Shown: positions 56,874 to 64,000 of the stretch, in pieces
Layout: every line of letters starts with the position of its first letter
Numbering within the stretch: the first letter of the stretch is position 1
From: Cladophialophora immunda
Lineage: Eukaryota; Ascomycota; Eurotiomycetes; Chaetothyriales; Herpotrichiellaceae
Assembly: GCF_000835495.1 (NCBI RefSeq)
Contig: NW_015622542.1
Location: forward strand, 4,734,485-4,798,484
DNA length: 64,000 nt
Direction: 5' to 3'
The notes under the pieces: generated by a model
What the model saw: only the letters and a program-made list of their open reading frames with translations
Told to the model about the DNA's origin: nothing
Databases searched by the model: none
Program-made: the position numbers and the translations under genes

Positions 56874-59321
56874 TCACGGATTCCAAGAGTACGGACCTGG
56901 CATGTAACTATCTCCTATAGTGCCAGGTTGCCAGATCCCCCACATTTCCAGGTTGAGGTCATCGTTCGTACTCAAATCGAACCACTGGAATACAAAAGAT
57001 TAGCGATCAAAAACTAACATATCGAATTTCTGGCGATCTCACTTCTTTGTCAACATCGGTTTCCTCAAGCACTGGCTCACATGACGGCTCTAGACTTGGA
57101 TGTGCAGTGTTGCCTGTCGATTGATTCTCTCGAGGATGCACAAGGGGACCGGGACCTCCACTGCGACCTTCGACTGCATTTCTGGCCAGGGTCGTAGTAT
57201 CCTTGACAAGCGGTACTGACCACTGAGAATCCGTGGTATACTCCAGGCGAGCGAAATATCCGCTTGCAACTTCCATCAAGTGAAGATCAGACTGAGCCGA
57301 CGCAACAGAAGGATCGTACAAGATATTGATAAAAATATTGACAATGGCATACAGGGGTGTATAGTACGCAACCCTAGCGGCGAGTCAGTGAACGGTCTCC
57401 TGTTGGACTCTCTGAGCAGTCACTCACGGCATAGGACAGCTTGCATCGATGTGGATGAACCGGCAATCGAGTATGGCTGCCCTGGACGTTTCCGCCACAA
57501 TCAGGCATGATTCCGCAATTTGGCCTTGAAAGTCTGGATGCCGGTCCAGTCCAGTCACGCCCCGAAACCAGGGATGTGCCAACGTTGTGTGGATATCCCA
57601 CGTTAGATTGTAATAAAGGAATTGTAACGATAAGGCCTGCTGCATGTTGAGGCCGCCTAGCGGGTTTGTCAGGTTCATGGGAAGGTCGAGTTGGCACTGG
57701 TCTCGCAGGCTGGCTCGAAGTTCATCGAGCTTCTTCTGAAGCACTACGACATTATTGACCAACTCTTCTGGCGTTTGCCGCCACGCAGCAGCCCTGAAGA
57801 GCGCCTGCCGAATCACAGAGGAAAGATGGTTGATTCTAATGCATGCTTGGACATATCTCACGTTGACGGAGCCGTCAGCTCGGTCTGAGGTGGGGAGTCG
57901 GCAGTTGATTTCTTCATCATCGATTACCTGTAAAAGGTGAGCTTCCTGCCCGAAAAGTCAACGCATCTTTCGGAGTCAACGAACCGAAGGACGGCCTGCG
58001 CGGCATGCGATCTGCTTGTCGAGGCAATAGATGGCCCAAAAGATGCATTGCCACAGAGACTTCTCTTCCTCCGAGAGGTTCCAGGACGGCGCCGGCTGCA
58101 CGTGCAGTCCCTGCCCACATGCCAGTCGATATGCGTTAGCGACGAGAATGTATTGCAACATTCGACATGAAACAGCCTCTGCAAAATAGGCCTACACTAT
58201 GTCAGCTCTACGCAGAAATGGTACTGACAGACCAGAATTACCATAAGAGTTAAAGCCTGCACACCCATGACCGAAGCCCGAAAACAAAGGAGCTCCGAGT
58301 GCACTGAAAGCGCATTCTCAAAGTACGGCCACGACTGCCGCTGAGCCTCGATGTACGTGCTCTCTCTAGAGAGTAGCGCTCGGCAACCAGAAGCGAAAAT
58401 GACATTTCGCATAGCATACCAAGATGCGTCATCGTCCGATCTCGAACCGTTATAGAACGCGCGCAGTCTCGACTCGAAGCACGACCGCCGGACGATCCCA
58501 AGAGCTGCGTCGGGGGCCCCTTCGAAATAAGCGCTAGTGAACCGGAGGGCGTCCTTCAAATCCGGATCCTCTTTTCGCTCCTTCCCCGGTCTTTTCTCCA
58601 GCTTCAGTCGGTGGGCGACATCTTGCGTAAACCGATTGGCGATAGGTCGAAAATCAGGCTGTTTCACTCTTTCTGTGACCCATGCTATCCCGGCCAACGA
58701 GCAGATCGACATGCTCGTTCTGGGACCCCAGAATTCAATGTCTTCCTTGAAGGTGTGATAGCCACCCGTGTCCTGGGGGCTGTCCGTAGTGGCTGCTTGA
58801 TAAGGGCTCTCAAAACGCTCCCAGGGTGCCTCTTTGGAGCCAGACTGCGATGGAAGTTTGGTCATGGGAGGAGACGGACCACTAACCCTCGGATTTCCTG
58901 GGTCACATTGCTGGAAGCCAGCCAATTCACCGGCAGCTCTATACCGTTGCCCTGCCTCCGATCCAAATTGACGCTTCTGTCGGGCGACCTCTGAGAGGTC
59001 CTCTCGCTGCGAATGTGATACCCTCGTACTGGGGATCTGTGAAAGCTGGTTGCCATCATCATTGCCAGATATCCTTGCTACTTCAAGGAGGCCCTGGAAA
59101 CGACCAAGGGAGTGAGCCGCCGCACTATCGGGCAAGCCATCATGTTTCCTCTTCCGGCGAGGCTGGCGTGGGGCGAAAGTGCATTCTGCACCGTGTTCCA
59201 TACAGTGGCTGCATGGAGTGTCGCCAACACATCGAATTTTCTTGGCTCGGCAAATATCGCAGGCCCGAATACGTTTGGGTACACCGGGACCCAGGCGCAT
59301 GTCCTCCTGTTGCGTGTCCAT
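56874..59321 (-). CDS. Zn2Cys6 fungal transcription factor
   Basis: Predicted nuclear DNA-binding regulator. Five exons are inferred: 59321-58242, 58191-57985, 57927-57428, 57373-57043 and 56984-56874, giving 742 aa. The start is MDTQQEDMRLGPG. The binuclear zinc cluster is complete: CDICRAKKIRC, then TPCSHC and a last Cys in HGAEC (Cys 21, 24, 31, 37, 40, 47; spacing 2-6-5-2-6), followed by a basic RRKRKH. The fungal_trans middle region shows LTLMAYFAEAVSCRMLQYIL across intron 1 and CRAGRPSVIDDEEINCRLP across intron 2; both joins fit the family. Exon 5 is inferred from donor GTGAGA, a CTAAT-type branch site and TTCCAG; it replaces a short read-through end and adds WFDLSTNDDLNL through GPYSWNP. 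It lies between two P450 genes and is divergent from P450-2, so it may control both. Confidence 0.88.
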
Positions 59322-60905
59322 GGCTGTATACACAACCGATGCAAGTATTGTGGGTGTGTGATAAGGCCGAGGTCGCTTGGAGCCCCAGCACCACCGGCTT
59401 GTGCAGCGTACTGTACTCGGTACCTGTCGCAAATACTTTGATCCACCTTTTCCAGAAAATTTTATTCTACCCGCACCTTTTCACTCCTAAGGGATCGTAT
59501 GCAGTGATCACACGCTGGGCTGGGGTAGTCGGCTGACGAATATGCCCCGGATGAGTTCCAGAACCAGCTGATTGAGCTTTAAGGACGACGCTCTGGAGTA
59601 TCAGCCCTGAGTTGTGAAGCTGACGTGTAAGCCGGAAGGAATCTGGGGGGGCAGTCTGGGGAAGAAAATGGGGAGAACTTCTGGGGTACCGGTGAAGTGG
59701 CGAGCTGCTTTTTACTTTATCTTGCTGGACCCGTTTTGTCTAAACTAAACCGAGGGGATGGCTACGGGCAGCGTACAGGGTATTCGCTTAATGCTTGGTA
59801 GAAACAACCTACACCTAATTTAGCTAGTGTCTCTTTCTCCTTACTGGGAATCTCTATTCCTGACCTCGCCGTCGCCTGTTTTGTATGGCCAAGGTTAGTG
59901 TTGACCTCTCAGAGATCTAGTCGTTCTATGAGCTACGGAGGAAGCCTTGTGGCATAGACTCAACTAGCCCAGGAGTCCATTTGCAGCCTCGTTTGCCTCT
60001 GATACTGCTACTAGGTGCTCCTCACAGGAGGCGCCGTTCATGGTGGTAGTTGATTACCGACGCGGTTTATCTAGCGCTCTAGGCCCAAAGGCTTCGCTAG
60101 CTATTGAACAGGCAGGAGCTCAACACTCAAGTTAGCTGGTGGCTACAAAAAGACGATGACGACTGGAATTGACTTGACTCTGATTGGGCTTCGTGGTAAC
60201 TATTCCTCCTCAGGATAATTAAGCGAATTCGCTGTTGTAGCGAGTACGCTGCCCCGTACCCAGTCATTCCCAAACTGACGAATTAAGGCAGACCAAAAGA
60301 GTGAGCTCCGGTGGGCGCTCTGCCATTTGCTGGCTTTGGGTCTTTATCCAGGGCAGGCTGTAATTAGTTATTATTTGGTGATTTCGTGGTTTGTCACCTG
60401 TAGGCTGTTGCAATCAGCTGGTTGTTCCAGATGGAATCTCGACTTTGGCCCAGTAGGTTTTAATACCAAGAAGTCGGGGCTTCAAATGTTCTTGGCCCTG
60501 CCGAAGCTCCGGCCGAAGCTCCGGTCTCAACTCTCCGGAGGTTCGGGAGAACGAGGTAGGCAAACTTCGGAATGTGTGCTTGCAACTCGCCGTGTGCTAG
60601 TCCACCAAGCCAGCCTTTTCAAACTCTCTGGAGAACTTGATCTGGGGTCCAGCCCTCTTTGGGGCCATTCTGGGGTAATAGGCATCAAGGTTTGAAAGTG
60701 CTAGGAAGAGCAGAGAATGTGTACTTCGTCTAGGGCTCGCATGCCGCGTGGGATGGTGTCTTTCCGGTGGGAACGGAATGAGGCAACGCAGCCTGCACAA
60801 CACATCAATCAGAGTTAGTTGCAAATACTCTGACTGCCTGCCCTGCCAACAGCCCTCTTTTCAAACGGCCGTTTCCGTAAAAGCCAGACGGTGGACTCAA
60901 GCAAC
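59322..60905. promoter_or_regulatory. Long divergent region between the regulator and P450-2, 1.6 kb
   Basis: It separates the two divergent starts and should hold both promoters. A 12-bp direct repeat GCCGAAGCTCCG occurs twice in tandem near 60499-60522, followed by CTCCGGAGGTTCGG, so CCGG/CGG elements are concentrated here; CGG half-sites are what Zn2Cys6 proteins usually bind. The part from about 59,700 to 60,450 has many stops in all frames and is unlike nearby coding DNA; it may be old repetitive sequence, but I recognise no element. Confidence 0.4.
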
Positions 60906-62834
60906 ATGTGGCACCAAAGAAAGGAGTGGGCAACAGCTCACCAAAGTGTCGACCTGTATCAGCCGCCAAGTGGTTCCTCGTTGGCCACATGGGTATTCTT
61001 GGCCATCATCCTTGGCCTGCTACTTCGGGCACTGCATTTGCATTTCTCGTCACCCCTTTCGAAAGTGCCTGGTCCATTCATTGCCACCTTCAGCAGATGG
61101 TGGCTTGCCTACCATGGCTGGCGAGGAGACTTCCATCAGCTCTTAACACGTCTCCATGATCAGTATGGAGACATCGTGCGAATTGGACCTGATGAGGTCA
61201 TCACCATTTCTCCAGAGGCAGTCAAGAAGATCTATGGTGAGCCAATACTTGCCGATGTTGACACATAGTCATATTAATATTCATCTTTTAAAGGCGCTGG
61301 GTCTCAATTTCGCAAGAGCGAATGGTACCGCCCTCAACAAGGCGAGCGAAAATTCGATCTGTTTGCGGAGAGAGATATAGCCATTCATCGCAATCACCGG
61401 CGGCTGGTGAACAATGCCTATGCCACCACTTCGTTGATGGAGCTGGAGCCTTACATGGATAGCGCCATCACCCATTTCATGGATACGCTGCATCAGCGCC
61501 AAGGGGAGTGCCTAGATCTGGGGCTCTGGCTACAGCTGTTCGCTTTCGGTATATTCGTCGATAAGATATCTGAGAAATCAAACAAAGCTGATGATGATGA
61601 TGCCAGATGTCATTGGCGAAGTAACCTTCTCCCAGCGCTTCGGCTTGATGGACGCCGGGAAGGAATCGGAGGCTCTGAAGCAGATCAAAAAGGTGCTGAG
61701 ATCGACGTCCTGGGTCGGCCAAGTGCCGTACGTCTACAGAATTCACCAGCTTTTCGTCCCGATCCTCGGAAACCGCCTGGCGCTCACGGCACGCAATGGG
61801 AGCCTGCGCGAGTTCGCCGTCCATCAAGTTCAGTCCCGAGTCCTGCGCGGGAGCGACCACCGAGATATGCTGGGCAGGTTCGTGGAGATCAACAAGGCCA
61901 AGCCGGCCGAGTTCGACGAAGCGGCGCTCATTTCCATGACCGCCAGCAACATTGCGGCGGGCAGCGACACCACCGCGATCTCGCTCCGTTCGATGATCTA
62001 CTACCTGCTCAAGAGCCCCGACTGCATGAAGAAACTGGTCGAAGAGATTGACCAGGCAACAGAGGGGATGCCTCCACATTCCATCGTGACGTACGAGCAG
62101 GCGAGCGCGATGCCGTACCTCCAAGCCGTCATGAACGAGGCGATGCGGATTCATTCTATCGTTGGGCACAGCATGCAGCGGGTTGTTCCCAGGGAAGGAA
62201 TTCAAGTTGGGAAACATTACATCCCTGCCGGCGTAAGTCACGCCCAACTTCAACTTTTGTTCTCCGCTTACAGGCCCAGGTCATAATCGGGACAAGTCCT
62301 TATGTGCTGGGTCGATCCGAAGCCATCTACGGACCTGACGCAAAGAGATTCCGTCCCGAAAGGTGGCTCGAAGATGGACAGAAATATGATCTATGTACGG
62401 ACGGTGCCCTCGTGGCGTCCTCCCGACGTTGCTGACAACATCTCACACAGGGTCGGGTTACTTGGCATTCGGAGGCGCCTCGAGACTGTGTATTGGCAAA
62501 AGTAAGTCCACTCTATCGGCTCGCCGTAAGTACCGGATTCCTAAAATGAGTTGCTTCACAGATATTAGCTGGATGGAAATGTCAAAGGTAGACGCGCCAA
62601 CTCTACAAGCCTTCGCTGAAAGACCAATACTCACTCGGAGACTAGGTACTTGCAACTTTGCTCCGAAATTTTGTGCTAGAACTTGCCGACGCCAATACCG
62701 AGTGGGAAGAGGTTTGCTAGTAAGTGACAGTGATAAGTCAAGGTTCGAGGCCAGGGAGCTAATGCGTGCATAGTGTGTTCGTCCACCAGACGGGGCTGAA
62801 TGTGAGACTGCGTGTCAGAGAATACGCCAAGTAG
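60906..62834 (+). CDS. Cytochrome P450 monooxygenase (second of two), eight exons
   Basis: Membrane-anchored monooxygenase, substrate unknown; it resembles the pisatin-demethylase-like fungal P450s. Eight exons are inferred: 60906-61236, 61294-61548, 61607-62232, 62274-62394, 62451-62501, 62562-62587, 62646-62719 and 62774-62834, giving 514 aa. All joins keep frame. The anchor is WVFLAIILGLLLRALHLHF, then PLSKVPGPFIATFSRWW. Joins give VKKIYGAGSQFRKSEWYRP and LQLFAFDVIGEVTFSQRFG. The I helix is NIAAGSDTTAIS, the ExxR is VMNEAMRIHS, and FRPERW follows. The haem loop is LAFGGASRLCIGKNISWMEM (Cys458), with Ala where the consensus FxxGxRxCxG has Gly. The end VFVHQTGLNVRLRVREYAK is typical. The gene looks broken if introns are ignored, but it appears intact. 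Confidence 0.88.
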
Positions 62835-63245
62835 AGTATCGTCTCATTATCAGCTCGACTTCAGAATTGTCATGCATTTTCTCATGGAAGCGGCGGTTCG
62901 GCTTTCCATTTGGCCACGAGAATATCGAGTAGCTGCACGCAAAGAAATTGATGGAGACCTAGGTTTGTCTGTAAAAGGGCGCTACCGAAATCTCGGTAGC
63001 AATCTTGTATTCAAAGGCACTGGGGCGAGATCTAGGAGCGGTATAGTTGACTAACGAGAGCCCAAGTTTCAGGTTTTGTCACTGTGTCGTGCACTGGAAT
63101 AGATTGCCGGAACAGCCCATACAGCAAGCAACTTATTCGGGATTCCCCAGCTTAATGGCTCTGGCCAGCATCGATAGTCCCCCCGCCGAAGCAGGCTATT
63201 CAAAATCACCTAGAACGGGAGCTCCAGGATTCTCAGCCGCGCTAA
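62835..63245. other. Intergenic region, 411 bp
   Basis: It lies between the P450-2 stop and the 3' end of the minus-strand gene fragment. No gene was recognised. Confidence 0.5.
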
Positions 63246-63554
63246 TTACCCTGAAAACTCGTTCATGAACGTCAGTAGAATATCGTTGTCGAAGGCATTT
63301 TTGCCGTTCCAGAACGCCGCCTGATCCAATTCCGGAATCGAGAAGCCTTGGTTGCCCGAACCCTGATGCTGCAAAACGCCTCCGCCCGTCAGACCGTCGT
63401 CGGGGAGAAGACTGTGCCAGCCCGAAAAGTCCGGGGGAAGACAACTCTCTTGCGGGGCCGGTGGAGAGATGGTCACAGGGTGAGAACCTTCCGAGGATGA
63501 GCTGGAAGGAGCTCTCGCCCCTGTAGAACTAACTTGATGAATTGATTGATTGTT
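63246..63554 (-). pseudogene. Start-less 3' fragment, possibly the end of a fungal regulator gene
   Basis: On the minus strand the frame is open from just after a TAG (63557-63555) to a stop at 63246, 102 codons, but the only ATG lies near the very end. The end reads SIPELDQAAFWNGKNAFDND then ILLTFMNEFSG, which resembles the acidic/aromatic C-termini of Zn2Cys6 or similar regulators; upstream it is Ser/Pro-rich (APSSSSEGSHPVTISPPAPQ). Acceptor-like CTACAG lies at about 63523-63528, so it could be a last exon. The next sequence upstream, however, is transposon-like, and no earlier exon is visible in the last 450 bp. I favour a gene truncated by insertion; an intron holding the insertion, with exons beyond the window, is the alternative. 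Confidence 0.4.
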
Positions 63555-63561
63555 CTATCTA

Positions 63562-64000
63562 GTGGGAACGGTCGCACGGCAGTTTGACTTGCCGGCGTGT
63601 AAAAACTAGCCGGATAACCTTCCTAATCAGGTTAGGGCAATACCCCCCCACACAAGGCACGAAATCTGCCGTAAAATGAAAAAATCCGCTGTGGCATCGA
63701 TGTTTAGCCTGTAGTGGCGTGTGTCGCTCGATGGCGTTCACAGCCAAATTTACTAGGCGAAAACATGAGTAAACCACGTAAAACACTGAACTTTTGCCTG
63801 ATAACTAGGTCGCAGGAACGCCTGTTTTGCAAAGCGTCCTGGCCTGTCCTGATCCACGCGATCTGATTGGCCCGTCTAACCCTGGCAACTCAATGACACT
63901 TCGCGCTGTGATTTGGCCTGCTGTAACCATAACAGTGCCCGTTAACTATTCACCTTTTGATGCTGTAAATCGATCGTTCTGTCAATCGATCTGTTCGTCG
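63562..64000. mobile_element. Possible end of a Fot1/pogo-like DNA transposon
   Basis: From a TA dinucleotide at 63560-63561 the sequence changes character: GTGGGAACGGTCGCACGGCA, then GTTTGACTTGCCGGCGTG, resembles the GC-rich inverted-repeat ends of Fot1/pogo-type elements, which insert at TA. An AT-richer leader follows with ATTGGCCCG and a final TCAATCGATC-type stretch like the leaders before such transposases. The other end and any transposase lie outside the window, so this is a suspicion from composition and position. Confidence 0.3.

Noticed and set aside
56985..57018. 34-bp intron with GTTAGT donor in the regulator gene
   Set aside because: Too short for a spliceosomal intron; a 58-bp intron from the GTGAGA donor explains the frame better.
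60906..62834. P450-2 as a pseudogene
   Set aside because: The apparent breaks are explained by seven short introns with good donors and acceptors, all keeping frame and family sequence.

Overview
The window is nuclear DNA of a filamentous ascomycete (Pezizomycotina). Most genes carry short introns of about 50-120 bp with GTRNGT-type donors and CAG/TAG acceptors. Families restricted to or typical of these fungi are present: NUR1, MRP51, a Zn2Cys6 regulator, a HET-like protein, a hybrid histidine kinase with a GAF domain, a GPI-anchored PEBP-like protein and an S28 peptidase. Class and species cannot be fixed by eye; Eurotiomycetes or Dothideomycetes are possible but this is only an impression. 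I found no tRNA, rRNA or CRISPR array.

Left part (about 0.5-31.9 kb) is mainly conserved housekeeping DNA. It begins with a 48-bp tandem repeat and a repeat-bearing 2EXR/F-box-like protein preceded by a minisatellite. Then come a large 1204-aa membrane-tailed protein of unknown function, NUR1 (inner nuclear membrane), V-ATPase subunit F, a GNAT acetyltransferase, two respiratory-chain subunits (QCR10 of complex III and NDUFA5-type of complex I, convergent), a hybrid histidine kinase, an MFS transporter, an amidohydrolase, an ML-domain lipid transfer protein, a transmembrane PDI-like thioredoxin protein, ribosomal protein eS17 and mitoribosomal MRP51.

Middle part (about 32-48 kb) is more accessory: a secreted PAF-acetylhydrolase-like esterase, a 2.9-kb stretch without a convincing gene, a degenerate zinc-finger/coiled-coil protein, a four-helix membrane protein, a GPI-anchored PEBP-like protein, a HET-like protein divergent from a multi-pass membrane protein, and a small conserved-looking hypothetical.

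Right part (about 49-64 kb) is accessory. It holds an S28 serine carboxypeptidase, a single-exon protein that looks like a trypsin-fold protease with a replaced His and Asp, and a compact set P450 - Zn2Cys6 regulator - P450, with the regulator and second P450 divergent. This looks like the edge or remnant of a specialised-metabolism cluster; no backbone synthase is inside the window. At the right end a start-less 3' gene fragment lies against what may be the terminus of a Fot1/pogo-like DNA transposon. Exon coordinates were derived by hand from splice signals, frame continuity and family resemblance, and need transcript confirmation.
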